A stretch of DNA of 64,000 bases, taken from contig PHBW01000008.1 in the NCBI GenBank assembly GCA_002840715.1, positions 120,274 to 184,273 of the forward strand, written 5' to 3'. The stretch comes from Chloroflexi bacterium HGW-Chloroflexi-4. Its GTDB lineage: Bacteria; Chloroflexota; Anaerolineae; Anaerolineales; Anaerolineaceae. The notes beneath the pieces are model-generated. The model was not told the DNA's origin and did no database searches. It saw only the letters and a program-made list of their open reading frames with translations. The position numbers and the translations under genes are program-made. Positions 27,755 to 37,191 of the stretch are shown in pieces; the first letter of the stretch is position 1; the number at the start of each line of letters is the position of its first letter.

Positions 27755-30024
27755 AAGTGCTACTCATCGGTTCAGGCGGCCGTGAACATGCCATTGCCTG
27801 GAAACTCAGACAATCTCCACTTCTCACCGAACTCTACATAGCGCCAGGCAATGTCGGCATGCTTCCCCTTGGCATTCTGGTGCCGATCGCTGTAGAAGAC
27901 AGCGCCGGATTATTATCGTTTGCGCAAAATAAGGGAATTGATCTGGTTGTGATCGGACCTGAAGCGGCTTTGGCAGCCGGCGTCAGCGACGTTTTTCGCG
28001 CCAACGGCATTTCTGTGTTTGGTCCTTCTCAGGCTGCCGCGCAGTTGGAAACATCCAAACGTTTTTCCAAAGAATTCATGCAGCGCCATCAGCTTCCGAC
28101 AGCACGCTTTGCATCATTTTCCGATTATGCAAAAGCTTGCGAGTACTTAAAAAAGGTAAGCTATCCTGTTGTGATTAAAGCTTCAGGCCTGGCCTCAGGC
28201 AAAGGGGTCATCCTTCCTGATTCACTTAAAGATGGTTTGGATGCATTGCATGTCATGATGGTAGATTCCCATTTTGGGTCTGCCGGTGCTGAAGTCATCA
28301 TTGAAGAACGCCTTCAAGGCGAGGAAGTATCACTGATCGCTTTTTGTGACGGCAAACAAGTATCCGTCATGCCTCCCGCCCAAGACCATAAACGTCTTCT
28401 AGACGGAGATAAAGGACCCAACACGGGTGGTATGGGTGCTTATGCGCCTGCCCCCTGTCTCTCGGCGCAAGACATCCAATCCATGAGCAGTACCATCCTT
28501 CAACCCACGCTGGATGGTCTTAATCAGGAAGGCTTGCCCTTTATCGGCGTGCTTTATGCGGGTTTGATGCTAACAGAAGAAGGGCCGCGCATTCTCGAAT
28601 TTAATGCCCGTTTTGGCGATCCTGAAACTCAGGCGGTCTTACCCTTGCTTGAAAGTGACCTATTGGAAATATTTGTCGCTTGTGCTCAAGGTAGACTGGA
28701 CCACCTGGATATCCTCTGGCGTGACGGCGCATCAGTTTGTGTGGTGCTGGCCTCTGCCGGATATCCGGAAAAACCACTCACGGGTTATCCCATTAGAGGA
28801 TTGGACTTGCCCATGGATTGCGGGATGATCTTTCATGCCGGTACAAATCTCAACGGCACCCAATTAATTAACGCAGGTGGACGAGTTCTTGGCGTAACTT
28901 GTTGGGATAGTTCACTTAGAACCGCCATTGAACGGGTTTATTGCGCAGTGACCAATATTTCAATTACTGGCATGCAATATCGCAAAGATATTGCTCAAAA
29001 AGGTCTTAATCCAATAAGTAACGCCACTTATCAGAGTGCAGGTGTGAATATTGAAGCCGGTAACCTGGCTGTTTCACTGATGAAAGAGGCCGTGCATTCA
29101 ACTTATAATCCCCGCGTTCTGGCCGGGTTGGGGTCTTTTGGCGGATTATTTGATATTTCAAATTTGGGCGAAGCACCAGTTCTGGTTGCATCCACGGATG
29201 GTGTCGGCACCAAAGTTGAATTGGCCGCCCGCATGAACCGTCTGAACGGAGTGGGTGAAGATATAGTCAACCACTGCATCAATGATATTCTTGTGCAGGG
29301 TGCCCGCCCGCTCTTCTTCCTCGATTATTTTGCTACAGCCAAACTCAAACCTGAATTGGCTGCAGATATTGTCTCAGGCATGGCTTCGGCCTGCCGTACA
29401 GCGGATTGTGCTTTATTGGGCGGTGAAACTGCTGAAATGCCCGGCGTCTATCATGAACATGCCTTTGATGTGGCAGGCACAATCGTTGGCGTGGTTGAGC
29501 GCAGCAAGATTCTACCTCTCAAAGATAAAATGGAGGCGGGTGACCTCTTGATTGGATTTGCCTCAAACGGACCGCATACCAACGGTTATTCTCTCATCCG
29601 CAAAATATGTCAGCACCAGGATCTCAATATCTGGAAAGCTGAATTGAAATCAACCCTGGCTGATGCATTGTTAATGCCCCACCGTTCGTATTTGCGAGTG
29701 GTAGAACCTACCCTTCCAATAATTAAAGGGTTTGCACATATTACGGGAGGTGGTTTTATTGAAAACATCCCCCGCGCGCTACCTAATGGCCTGCAACCCG
29801 TGATTGATATTTCTTCTTGGCCGATCCCGCCGCTATTCCAATGGCTGCAAGCCCAGGGAGGCATTGATCTGGAGGAAATGTTCCATGTCTTTAACATGGG
29901 TATCGGCATGGTGGCTGTCATAAACCCCAACGACCTACCCGCGCTGCGAAACCTGGTGCCTGAAACAGTTTGGGTAATCGGTCAGCTTCAAAAAGGATCG
30001 CGAACCGAGGTGCTGCTGCAATGA
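27751..30024 (+). CDS. purDM: Bifunctional GAR synthetase / AIR synthetase (PurD-PurM fusion)
   Basis: A single 757-residue frame joins two purine enzymes. Residues 1 to about 418 are PurD: VLLIGSGGREHAIAWKL opening, the ATP-grasp core with KASGLASGKGV, and EFNARFGDPETQAVLP. Residues from about 426 are PurM: TYQSAGVNIEAGN, VASTDGVGTKVELA, NDILVQGARPLFFLDYFA, and ALLGGETAEMPGVY. The fusion order is the same as yeast Ade5,7 and the first two parts of animal GART, and the third part of GART (PurN) is the very next gene, with a 4-base overlap. No stop or frameshift is seen in the joint at about base 29026. Confidence 0.95.
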   Translation: MKVLLIGSGGREHAIAWKLRQSPLLTELYIAPGNVGMLPLGILVPIAVEDSAGLLSFAQNKGIDLVVIGPEAALAAGVSDVFRANGISVFGPSQAAAQLETSKRFSKEFMQRHQLPTARFASFSDYAKACEYLKKVSYPVVIKASGLASGKGVILPDSLKDGLDALHVMMVDSHFGSAGAEVIIEERLQGEEVSLIAFCDGKQVSVMPPAQDHKRLLDGDKGPNTGGMGAYAPAPCLSAQDIQSMSSTILQPTLDGLNQEGLPFIGVLYAGLMLTEEGPRILEFNARFGDPETQAVLPLLESDLLEIFVACAQGRLDHLDILWRDGASVCVVLASAGYPEKPLTGYPIRGLDLPMDCGMIFHAGTNLNGTQLINAGGRVLGVTCWDSSLRTAIERVYCAVTNISITGMQYRKDIAQKGLNPISNATYQSAGVNIEAGNLAVSLMKEAVHSTYNPRVLAGLGSFGGLFDISNLGEAPVLVASTDGVGTKVELAARMNRLNGVGEDIVNHCINDILVQGARPLFFLDYFATAKLKPELAADIVSGMASACRTADCALLGGETAEMPGVYHEHAFDVAGTIVGVVERSKILPLKDKMEAGDLLIGFASNGPHTNGYSLIRKICQHQDLNIWKAELKSTLADALLMPHRSYLRVVEPTLPIIKGFAHITGGGFIENIPRALPNGLQPVIDISSWPIPPLFQWLQAQGGIDLEEMFHVFNMGIGMVAVINPNDLPALRNLVPETVWVIGQLQKGSRTEVLLQ

Positions 30025-30626
30025 AAAAAGCTTCTCTCGTGGTGATGATCTCTGGCAACGGCAGCAACCTTCAGGCAATCATTGATGCCATCCAGGCAAA
30101 AAATCTGCCAGCCGAAATAAAAGCAGTCATCTCAAACACACGAGAAGCTTATGGATTGGAACGCGCCAAACAGGCAGGCATTCCAACCACCATTAAGGCA
30201 AAACGAAAAGATCAAGATCGTGAACAATACGATGCCGAATTGGCTGATATTGTTAAAACACATCAACCCGATTTTGTCATTCTGGCTGGTTGGATGCGCA
30301 TTTTAACAATGTCTTTTATTTCGGCATTTCCCAACCGCATTATTAATCTTCACCCCGCATTGCCGGGTACATTTCCGGGTGTGCATGCGATAGAACGTGC
30401 ATGGCAGGCTTATCAAAACAAAGAGATCAGCCATACGGGTGTCATGGTACACCTTGTGCCTGATGAAGGGGTTGATTTGGGACCTGTTCTCGCTCAAAAG
30501 GTTGTTGATATATACCCAAAAGATACGCTTGAAGACCTTGAAAAACGCGTTCACCATTGTGAACATGAACTTCTCGTTGAAACCATTCACAAAACCATTC
30601 TTCAAACGGAGGAAAATAATGCCTAA
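30021..30626 (+). CDS. purN: Phosphoribosylglycinamide formyltransferase
   Basis: Transfers a formyl group from 10-formyl-tetrahydrofolate to GAR. The 201 residues begin SLVVMISGNGSNLQAIIDAI and contain the catalytic block INLHPALPGTFPG and HLVPDEGVDLGPVL. I use ATG 30021, which overlaps the purD-purM stop by 4 bases, rather than a longer frame starting inside that gene. The stop overlaps purH by 8 bases. Position directly behind purD-purM mirrors the domain order of the eukaryotic trifunctional enzyme. Confidence 0.94.
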   Translation: MKKASLVVMISGNGSNLQAIIDAIQAKNLPAEIKAVISNTREAYGLERAKQAGIPTTIKAKRKDQDREQYDAELADIVKTHQPDFVILAGWMRILTMSFISAFPNRIINLHPALPGTFPGVHAIERAWQAYQNKEISHTGVMVHLVPDEGVDLGPVLAQKVVDIYPKDTLEDLEKRVHHCEHELLVETIHKTILQTEENNA

Positions 30627-32118
30627 AGCACTTATGTCTGTTTATGATAAAACCGGTCTGGTTGAGTTTGCAAAAGGATTGGTCAATCTAGGCTGGGAGC
30701 TTCTGGCTTCAGGTGGAACCGCTAAATTGCTTCAGAAAAATAATTTAGCAGTCACAGAAGTTGCAGAATATACAGGTTCACCTGAGATTTTAGGCGGTCG
30801 CGTAAAAACACTGCACCCCGCCATCCACGGTGGTATTCTAGCCCGCAACACACAGGAAGACTTTGATCAATTGAAGTCCATGGGCTGGTCTCCGATTGAC
30901 CTGGTCGTGGTTAATCTCTATCCCTTCGAATCAACCATCGCCCAATCCAATGTTGCCCTAGCGGATGCCATTGAACAGATTGACATCGGCGGTGTTGCTT
31001 TGATCCGCGCTGCAGCCAAAAACAATGACCGGGTAACCCTGGCTTGTGATCCTGATGATTATTCTCCCATTTTGCTGGCATTGTCCAATGGTGAAATGGA
31101 TCAAACCCTGCGCAACAAACTGGCATTGAAAGGCTTTCGCCTCACTTCTCACTATGACCAGGCAATCGCAAATTATCTAGAAGGGAATGAAGCTGAAACG
31201 CTGACCCTTCATCCGATTCAATCTCTGCGTTATGGTGAGAATCCTCACCAGTCGGCAGTCTTGTTGGGCTACCGTCACAATGACACTCCCCTAGGCGGAC
31301 AGGTCCTGCAGGGTAAGGAACTCTCCTACAACAACCTGTTGGACCTGGATGCCTCCTGGCGAGCAGTGGTCAGTTTTAAAAAGAACAGTATAGTAATAGT
31401 CAAACACCTTTCGCCCTGCGGCATGGCATCTGCTGATGATCAGCTCACTGCGTACCAGACAGCTTTGGCCAGCGATCCTGTTTCCGCCTTTGGGGGCATC
31501 ATTGCCGCCAATCGCACGCTAGAAAAGAATACGGCTGAAGCCATCAGCGATCTTTTTGTGGAGTGTATTATTGCACCAGGTTTTGACCCTGAAGCTCTAC
31601 CCGTGCTCGCTAAAAAGAAAAACCTGCGATTAATCGTCATGCCCAATCTTGAGGTTGAACCCAAAGTGGAATACCGCTCCATCACACGCGGCATTCTGCG
31701 CCAGGATGTTGATTTTGGTGATAAAACCCAAGCCGATTGGAAAGTCGTTACCGAAATTCAACCGACTGAAACTCAAATGATTGCCATGAAATTCGCCTGG
31801 ACGGCCTGTCAGCATGTCAAATCCAACTCGATTGTCTTTGCCCAGGGCGAATCAACCGTTGGAATTGGCGGAGGGCAGCCAAATCGCGTAGATTGCGTTA
31901 GAATTGCCAAGCAGCGTGCCGGTGATAAATCTGAAGGTGCTGTGATGGCTTCGGATGCTTTCTTCCCCTTTGCAGATTCCGTAGAAGAAGCCGCACGTTT
32001 TGGCATCAAAGCCATTGTCCAGCCAGGCGGCTCCATCCGCGACCAGGAATCCATTGATTTCTGCAACAGCCAGGGCATTTGCATGATATTCACCGGCTAT
32101 CGACACTTCCGACATTAG
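30619..32118 (+). CDS. purH: Bifunctional AICAR formyltransferase / IMP cyclohydrolase
   Basis: Carries out the last two steps to IMP. The 499 residues start with the MGS-like cyclohydrolase domain ([18 protein letters not shown], then [17 protein letters not shown] near residues 62-78) and continue with the AICAR transformylase domain ([12 protein letters not shown], the KHLSPCG catalytic motif near residue 260, and the C-terminal [13 protein letters not shown]). ATG 30619 follows GGAGGAAAATA and overlaps the purN stop; it also fits the family N-terminus. Slightly shorter than the typical 510-525 residues, with nothing missing that I can see. Confidence 0.95.
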   Translation: MPKALMSVYDKTGLVEFAKGLVNLGWELLASGGTAKLLQKNNLAVTEVAEYTGSPEILGGRVKTLHPAIHGGILARNTQEDFDQLKSMGWSPIDLVVVNLYPFESTIAQSNVALADAIEQIDIGGVALIRAAAKNNDRVTLACDPDDYSPILLALSNGEMDQTLRNKLALKGFRLTSHYDQAIANYLEGNEAETLTLHPIQSLRYGENPHQSAVLLGYRHNDTPLGGQVLQGKELSYNNLLDLDASWRAVVSFKKNSIVIVKHLSPCGMASADDQLTAYQTALASDPVSAFGGIIAANRTLEKNTAEAISDLFVECIIAPGFDPEALPVLAKKKNLRLIVMPNLEVEPKVEYRSITRGILRQDVDFGDKTQADWKVVTEIQPTETQMIAMKFAWTACQHVKSNSIVFAQGESTVGIGGGQPNRVDCVRIAKQRAGDKSEGAVMASDAFFPFADSVEEAARFGIKAIVQPGGSIRDQESIDFCNSQGICMIFTGYRHFRH

Positions 32119-32128
32119 AGGAGAAAAA

Positions 32129-33610
32129 ATGAACCAGGCTTTATTTGAGCAGAATGATGCATTAACTTTTGATGATGTTTTAATTGAACCGGGTTACAGT
32201 GAAGTTTTACCTTCCGAAGTGGATGTTCATGCCCAATTAACCCGCGACATCCGTCTCAACATCCCCCTGCTCTCTGCCGCCATGGATACCGTGACCGATT
32301 CCCGATTGGCCATTGCTCTGGCCCGTGAAGGCGGCATTGGCATCGTGCATCGCAACCTTTCGCCAGAAGACCAGGCTCGAGAAGTAGAAATTGTCAAACG
32401 ATCAGAATCGGGCATGATCTCTGATCCAATCACTCTTCCTCCCACGGCAACATTGGCCGAAGCTGAAGCGATCATGGCTAGGTTTCACATCAGCGGTCTT
32501 CCGGTTGTGGATCCTCAATCTAAAAAACTGGTTGGCATCCTTACCAACCGCGATATACGCTTCACCGAACCTGAAGATATGGGCAAATTGGTTTCCGAAT
32601 TCATGACCTCATCCAAGTTGATCACTGCCAAGCTCGGTACCACCCTGGAACAGGCCAAAGAAATTCTCAAGACGCATCGCATTGAAAAACTTCCTCTCGT
32701 GGATGAGAGTGGTTATCTTAAAGGTCTAATCACAGTCAAAGATATTCAAAAGAAATTACAATATCCGCAGGCAGCCAAAGACAGCCGTGGACGTTTGTTG
32801 GTTGGTGCCGCGGTCGGTGTTGGCGGCGATGTGGATGACCGAATCAACCGTTTGATTGAAACGGGTGTGGATGTGGTGGTGATTGACACAGCCCATGGCC
32901 ATACAGCCGGTGTGATTAAGACCATCCGCCGGATCAAATCCATCCATTCCGATTTACCGATCATTGCAGGTAATGTTGTCACTGAAGAAGGAGCAACTGC
33001 TTTGATTGAAGCATGTGTAGATGCCATTAAGGTTGGCGTTGGCGCTGGTTCCATCTGCACCACGCGTGTCATCTCTGGCACTGGCATGCCGCAGTTGACT
33101 GCCATCTACCGCTGTGCCAAGATTGCCCGCCCCAAAGGCATTCCGGTGATCGCAGATGGCGGAATCAAATACAGCGGTGATATTGTTAAAGCCATTGTCG
33201 CCGGTGCTGATACTGTCATGCTCGGCAGTTTACTTGCAGGATTAAAAGAATCACCTGGTGAAGAAATTCTTTACGAGGGGCGTCAATACAAAACGTATCG
33301 CGGCATGGGTTCCATGGGTGCGTTGCAGGGGTACGGCAAGGACCGATATGGCACCAACCAGGGCGGACCTGGCAAACTTGTCCCTGAAGGTGTCGAAGGC
33401 ATGATCCCACTAAAGGGGTCGTTGGATGACTATGTATTTCAACTGATCGGCGGTTTACGTTCAGGCATGGGTTATGCTGGCGCCAGTCATCTCGAAGAAT
33501 TGCGCACCAAAACTAGATTGATTCGCATTACAGGTGCCGGCTTGATCGAAAGCCATCCGCATGACATCACCATAACACGAGAAGCACCCAACTATCAAAG
33601 AGGAAATTAA
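32129..33610 (+). CDS. guaB: IMP dehydrogenase
   Basis: Oxidises IMP to XMP with NAD, the first step to GMP. The 493 residues have the split barrel with a CBS-domain pair inserted at about residues 95-210, and the catalytic cysteine loop [15 protein letters not shown] (near residue 305), then [20 protein letters not shown] and [15 protein letters not shown] domains bind nucleotides and tune activity in the family. GAGGAGAAAA precedes the start, and a strong terminator follows, so guaB probably ends the purine operon. purA and guaA are not in the window. Confidence 0.96.
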   Translation: MNQALFEQNDALTFDDVLIEPGYSEVLPSEVDVHAQLTRDIRLNIPLLSAAMDTVTDSRLAIALAREGGIGIVHRNLSPEDQAREVEIVKRSESGMISDPITLPPTATLAEAEAIMARFHISGLPVVDPQSKKLVGILTNRDIRFTEPEDMGKLVSEFMTSSKLITAKLGTTLEQAKEILKTHRIEKLPLVDESGYLKGLITVKDIQKKLQYPQAAKDSRGRLLVGAAVGVGGDVDDRINRLIETGVDVVVIDTAHGHTAGVIKTIRRIKSIHSDLPIIAGNVVTEEGATALIEACVDAIKVGVGAGSICTTRVISGTGMPQLTAIYRCAKIARPKGIPVIADGGIKYSGDIVKAIVAGADTVMLGSLLAGLKESPGEEILYEGRQYKTYRGMGSMGALQGYGKDRYGTNQGGPGKLVPEGVEGMIPLKGSLDDYVFQLIGGLRSGMGYAGASHLEELRTKTRLIRITGAGLIESHPHDITITREAPNYQRGN

Positions 33611-33615
33611 CTTTA

Positions 33616-33650
33616 TCAGACCCGGTCAATAAAACCGGGTCTGAATTTTT
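33616..33650 (+). terminator. Intrinsic terminator of the purine operon
   Basis: TCAGACCCGGT (33616-33626) pairs perfectly with ACCGGGTCTGA (33634-33644), with a 7-base loop and TTTTT at 33646-33650. It lies 6 bases after the guaB stop. Confidence 0.9.
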
Positions 33651-33718
33651 AATATCATGTAACTTTTCTTGGATTTTTCCATCAAATAATTCAAACAAAC
33701 TATTATGGAGATAAAAAA

Positions 33719-34063
33719 ATGAATGCACCCATGCATGTAACCGATCAAGAATTTGAAAAAGTAGTTTTACAGTCAAAATTACCCGTTGTGGTTGATTTTT
33801 GGGCACCTTGGTGCGGCCCCTGCAAGATGGTCGGCCCAATTCTCGATCGAATTGCACAAGAGCAAGAAGGTAAGTTAGTCATAGCCAAAGTCAACACAGA
33901 TGAAAATCCCCAGTGGGCGCAGCATTACGGCGTTCAGGGCATCCCAACCATGCTCTTCGTGGCAAATGGCAAAATAGTCCACACACAGGTTGGCGCCTTA
34001 CCCGAACCTGTTTTGAAAGATATCCTTGGCCAATTTATGGATATTGTTGCAAATCCAAACTAA
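33719..34063 (+). CDS. trxA: Thioredoxin
   Basis: Small cytoplasmic dithiol protein reducing disulfides. The 114 residues show the classic fold with VVDFWAPWCGPCKM, the active-site pair Cys32 and Cys35, the buried Asp26, and the cis-proline in GIPTMLFV. The start follows TATGGAGATAAAAAA. It is a single gene between the guaB terminator and a 320-base region before the convergent anti-sigma gene. Confidence 0.94.
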   Translation: MNAPMHVTDQEFEKVVLQSKLPVVVDFWAPWCGPCKMVGPILDRIAQEQEGKLVIAKVNTDENPQWAQHYGVQGIPTMLFVANGKIVHTQVGALPEPVLKDILGQFMDIVANPN

Positions 34064-34328
34064 TTAATATAAATTGTTGGTGCAAAAAATCTAAACAACT
34101 CTTGGGGATTGATGAACACGAATGTGTCGGGTTGGGATCGTGTGATTACTGTCGCAAATGGAGATGCGCTTATCACCCTTTATATAACAGGAGTTTCAAC
34201 CTAGTGGTTAAGGCTTGACAGCTTAATCTTAAGGTGAATTTAAACAATACCCGTTGTTGTAGGTTTTACTCCGTTATACAGGATTTATAATATGCTGATC
34301 AAAAGGTAACAATATATCAATAAAGTAT
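34064..34328. other. Gene-poor stretch after trxA
   Basis: No convincing gene is seen. On the plus strand one frame stays open across the trxA stop to a TGA at 34216-34218 and would encode a cysteine-rich segment with spacing C-x5-C-x2-C-x4-C, read around 34123-34165 as HECVGLGSCDYCRKWRCAYH, but it has no plausible start codon with a ribosome site. A second frame, 34112-34204, has an ATG after GGGGATTG and encodes 30 residues. Both may be decayed remnants. The stretch from 34219 to 34328 is AT-rich and shows nothing recognisable. Confidence 0.4.
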
Positions 34329-34360
34329 AAAGACCTCACTTATAAAGGTGAGGTCTTTGT
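34329..34360. terminator. Bidirectional terminator between trxA and the anti-sigma gene
   Basis: AAAGACCTCAC (34329-34339) pairs perfectly with GTGAGGTCTTT (34348-34358). A-rich sequence on the left and T-rich sequence on the right allow termination on both strands, suiting its place between convergent genes. Confidence 0.82.
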
Positions 34361-34382
34361 TATAAAATAGCACAACACAAAA

Positions 34383-34658
34383 TCATTTTGAAGTTTTTGC
34401 AGTGCTTAAATAATCATTTAATTCCAGCTTGGCAAACAACCTTTCTTTAACTTCTCCAGGGATTTCCACATTGTCAGAACAGTGCTCATAGAGTTCCACA
34501 GTCTTGCGCAATGTATCCACCACCACCCGGCAGTTATCGCAAGTTTTCATATGTTCTTCAATCTGCTCACAAATTTCGGCTTGAAGACTCCCGTCGATGT
34601 ATTCAGATAGATCTCCCAACATTGCGCTGCATTTTTGAGTATGGACATGTTCACTCAT
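34383..34658 (-). CDS. Zinc-finger anti-sigma factor
   Basis: A 91-residue soluble protein with the ZAS/zf-HC2 pattern: His36, Cys40 and Cys43 in EEHMKTCDNC, with Cys10 and Cys30 nearby. Proteins of this type hold an ECF sigma factor inactive, often until thiols are oxidised. Its start overlaps the stop of the upstream ECF sigma gene by 4 bases, the standard arrangement for a sigma/anti-sigma pair. There is no membrane segment, so it is a cytoplasmic (RsrA-like) anti-sigma factor; redox sensing is inferred. Confidence 0.85.
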   Translation of the reverse strand: MSEHVHTQKCSAMLGDLSEYIDGSLQAEICEQIEEHMKTCDNCRVVVDTLRKTVELYEHCSDNVEIPGEVKERLFAKLELNDYLSTAKTSK

Positions 34659-35260
34659 TTGGATCTCTCCTTTTCGACTTTTTCAGCATAATAAGTTGCC
34701 AATTCCTGTCTTAGTCGAAGTCTTGCTCTTAATAATCTGGTTTTCACGTTATTTTCAGTGATCTGCATTAGCTCAGCCGTTTCCAGAATGGATAATCCTT
34801 CCAAATCACGTAATACAAAAACGGTTTTTAAAGTCTCTGGAAGTCTTTGAATGGCTTGATCCATAAACTTACGCGATTCGGCCGAAAGCAATTCCTTTTC
34901 AGGTAGACAGCAGAAATCAACAATTTCCATTCCATTGCTTTCTTCATCCGAATCAAAAGGCTGATTATCATCCACTGACACCATTGGCGCCTTGCGTTTA
35001 CGAATCAACATAAGCGCTTCGTTCACAGCAATCCGGTGGAGCCAGGTTGAAACACTCGATCGTCCTTCAAAAGTCGGCAATGCTTTTAATGCCTTCATGT
35101 AAGTTTCTTGAAGCACATCTTCAGCATCCTGTTCATCGCCGAGGATTTGTCTGGCTGTTCGGTAAATTTGGGTCGATGTTTCATCAACTAATTTGGCAAA
35201 TGCCTGCCGATCTCCATGAATTAATGCCTCAATAAATTCAGATTGTTCGTTATTAATCAT
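34655..35260 (-). CDS. ECF-family RNA polymerase sigma factor
   Basis: A 201-residue group 4 sigma factor. Region 2 covers about residues 25-95 (DAEDVLQETYMKALKALPTFEGRSSVSTWLHRIAVNEAL, given here in part) and region 4 about residues 135-188 (RLPETLKTVFVLRDLEGLSILETAELM with a helix-turn-helix at NVKTRLLRARLRLRQ). It is co-transcribed with the zinc-finger anti-sigma gene and divergent from a second ECF sigma gene 166 bases away. Target genes are unknown. Confidence 0.92.
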   Translation of the reverse strand: MINNEQSEFIEALIHGDRQAFAKLVDETSTQIYRTARQILGDEQDAEDVLQETYMKALKALPTFEGRSSVSTWLHRIAVNEALMLIRKRKAPMVSVDDNQPFDSDEESNGMEIVDFCCLPEKELLSAESRKFMDQAIQRLPETLKTVFVLRDLEGLSILETAELMQITENNVKTRLLRARLRLRQELATYYAEKVEKERSK

Positions 35261-35426
35261 TTTGATGCATTCCTAATAAAAAAGTTGCTGCCAATTTGAA
35301 TTCCTATCTTTTTGGAAAAATGATTACTCTAAATAATCTAAAACCAAAAAATAACTTTACCTATTGTAACAAAAGTGCGATTGAATCGTATCCATTTTGG
35401 TAGATTGCCGTCATAATATGTAGAGA

Positions 35427-35993
35427 ATGTATTTAGAGAACGAACATGAAATGATTGAGAAAGCAAGAGAGTTCGATCAAGAAACTCTCGGAAAAATCTA
35501 TGACGCTTACAGTCCTGGATTATATCGTTACGCATCGAGGTTACTCAATGATAGTGAGATAGCTGAAGAATGTGTTGCTGACACTTTTTACAGATTTCTT
35601 GGAGCACTACGGGTTGGTCATGGTCCAACCGATCACTTACAAGCTTATCTTTACCGAATCGCCCACAACTGGATAACAGATTTTTATAGAAGACACTCTA
35701 TAAAATTGATCGAATTGAGTGAAACACTTGAAAGTAATGACCATGAAAAGCCAGAAAACTGCATATCAGAATTGCTTCAGAAACAAAAACTCCTTAATGC
35801 GTTACGAACTTTAACACCAGATCAAAGGCAAGTGATCGTATTGCGGTTTATTGAAGAATGGTCGCTGGAAGAAGTTGCTTTGACCATACAAAAACCCGTT
35901 GGCGCAGTCAAAGCTTTACAGCATCGTGCTTTATCTTCTTTGCGTAGTTTTTATCGGTTTGAAGAGAAAGTGAGCCTGGATGAAATCAGATAA
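35427..35993 (+). CDS. ECF-family RNA polymerase sigma factor (second)
   Basis: A 188-residue ECF sigma factor, distinct from its divergent neighbour. Region 2 is at about residues 15-85 (ETLGKIYDAYSPGLYRYASRLL, in part) and region 4 at about 125-178 (LTPDQRQVIVLRFIEEWSLEEVAL). No ribosome site is seen at the ATG; a CATAAT box ends only 9 bases upstream, so the mRNA may be almost leaderless, or translation may begin at the ATG at 35451. Its last 14 bases overlap a DUF5667 membrane protein gene, a pairing known for some ECF groups in Actinobacteria and Chloroflexi. Confidence 0.87.
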   Translation: MYLENEHEMIEKAREFDQETLGKIYDAYSPGLYRYASRLLNDSEIAEECVADTFYRFLGALRVGHGPTDHLQAYLYRIAHNWITDFYRRHSIKLIELSETLESNDHEKPENCISELLQKQKLLNALRTLTPDQRQVIVLRFIEEWSLEEVALTIQKPVGAVKALQHRALSSLRSFYRFEEKVSLDEIR

Positions 35994-37038
35994 TGATCTT
36001 AATTCAGAAATAATTAAGAACTTAAATGCTTTGAAAGTATTCCCTGATCGTGACCCTCAAAAGACAGCTGCAGGCAGAAAGGCTTTCCTTGACCAGGCAG
36101 CAAAATCAGCAACAACCGTATCACCAGAGGGCTTTCGACGTCATAAGAATCGGAAAGAAAATAATCCAATCAACTTATTTGAACGCCGAAAGGAGCGTGG
36201 TCCGATGTTATCCACTTTTGCTTCAATAATATTAGCCATTTCACTTTTACTCGGAGGAAGTGGCGCAACGATTGCTGCTGCACAAGCCAGTGAACCGGGA
36301 GATCTACTATATAATATAAAATTACTCAGTGAAACCGCAGCTCTTGATTTGACCGTAAATCCAGAATCTCAACTTGAAATAGCCTTAGATTTGGTGGATC
36401 GAAGATCAAATGAGATTATTAATCTGCTGGCTAATGGAGAAGTCATCACTGATGGCATCCAGGCCAGGTTTAGTGAACAAATTGAAAGAACATTTATTTT
36501 AGCCTTGAATATGCCACAAGATAAGGCTGTTCAAGCGCTCATAAAAATTCAAGATCGATTAAAAATCCAAGAGCAAACTCTATTACAATCAAAAACCAAT
36601 GGTTCTGCTGAAGCATTAATGGCACTAACCCAAACCCATGCTATGTTGCAGGAAAGACTGCGCATTCTTGAAGACAGCCAGATGAATTTGTTGCAGATAA
36701 TGGAACAGCTTAGAATTCAAGAACAAATTAACAACCCAGAAAATGGAAATTCGCCCACGAATTATGGAGATATCGCTCAAAACACACCCTATCCAAGTGA
36801 AGGAAATTCTTCAACACCAGGTTCTCCATCACCAATGAACGGTAATGGACAAGAAGGCAATAGTCCATGGTTCGCCGAAACACAATCATCAGATGAAACA
36901 GACATTTCTGGAAATGGTCAAAACACAATATCTGGAACAGGTTCGCCACAAGAAAATCAGCAGATGAACACTACAAAAACAGTAGTTCCCAACTCTGGCG
37001 TAAACGGTAGTTCGGGTACTCAAAACGGAAATCAATAA
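35980..37038 (+). CDS. DUF5667-type membrane protein, probable partner of the ECF sigma factor
   Basis: A 352-residue protein with a cytoplasmic N-terminal part (1-75), one hydrophobic segment (about 77-101), then the DUF5667 signature region EPGDLLYNIKLLSETAAL (about 105-122) and a helical domain to about residue 245. The C-terminal 100 residues are low-complexity, rich in Asn, Ser, Gly, Thr and Pro, and probably lie outside the membrane. Translational overlap with the ECF sigma gene suggests an anti-sigma or sensing role, as proposed for such pairs; this is inference. The N-terminal part lacks a zinc-finger motif. Confidence 0.75.
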   Translation: MKSDNDLNSEIIKNLNALKVFPDRDPQKTAAGRKAFLDQAAKSATTVSPEGFRRHKNRKENNPINLFERRKERGPMLSTFASIILAISLLLGGSGATIAAAQASEPGDLLYNIKLLSETAALDLTVNPESQLEIALDLVDRRSNEIINLLANGEVITDGIQARFSEQIERTFILALNMPQDKAVQALIKIQDRLKIQEQTLLQSKTNGSAEALMALTQTHAMLQERLRILEDSQMNLLQIMEQLRIQEQINNPENGNSPTNYGDIAQNTPYPSEGNSSTPGSPSPMNGNGQEGNSPWFAETQSSDETDISGNGQNTISGTGSPQENQQMNTTKTVVPNSGVNGSSGTQNGNQ

Positions 37039-37061
37039 GATAATTCCCATATATAGAATGA

Positions 37062-37088
37062 CAAGCCGGCAATTTTATCGCCGGCTTG
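37062..37088 (+). terminator. Probable terminator after the DUF5667 gene
   Basis: CAAGCCGGC (37062-37070) pairs perfectly with GCCGGCTTG (37080-37088) around a 9-base loop, followed by CCTTATTAATT, a weak T tract. Confidence 0.6.
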
Positions 37089-37191
37089 CCTTATTAATTC
37101 ATATAAATTGTTCATACCTCCTTCATCAGTTCTTCACAACTTTCTCTTAAACTAATAATCGTTGAACAAAACATTTGAAAAAGGAGTAAAA

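Noticed and set aside
34112..34204. 30-codon frame with an ATG after GGGGATTG, slightly like the start of DUF2892 proteins
   Set aside because: Too short for the family, no membrane helices completed, and it overlaps another open frame; mentioned only as a possible remnant.
34190..34260. tRNA-like stretch with AGTGGTTAAGGC resembling a D-arm
   Set aside because: No acceptor stem, no anticodon stem and no GGTTCGA-type T-arm can be drawn around it.
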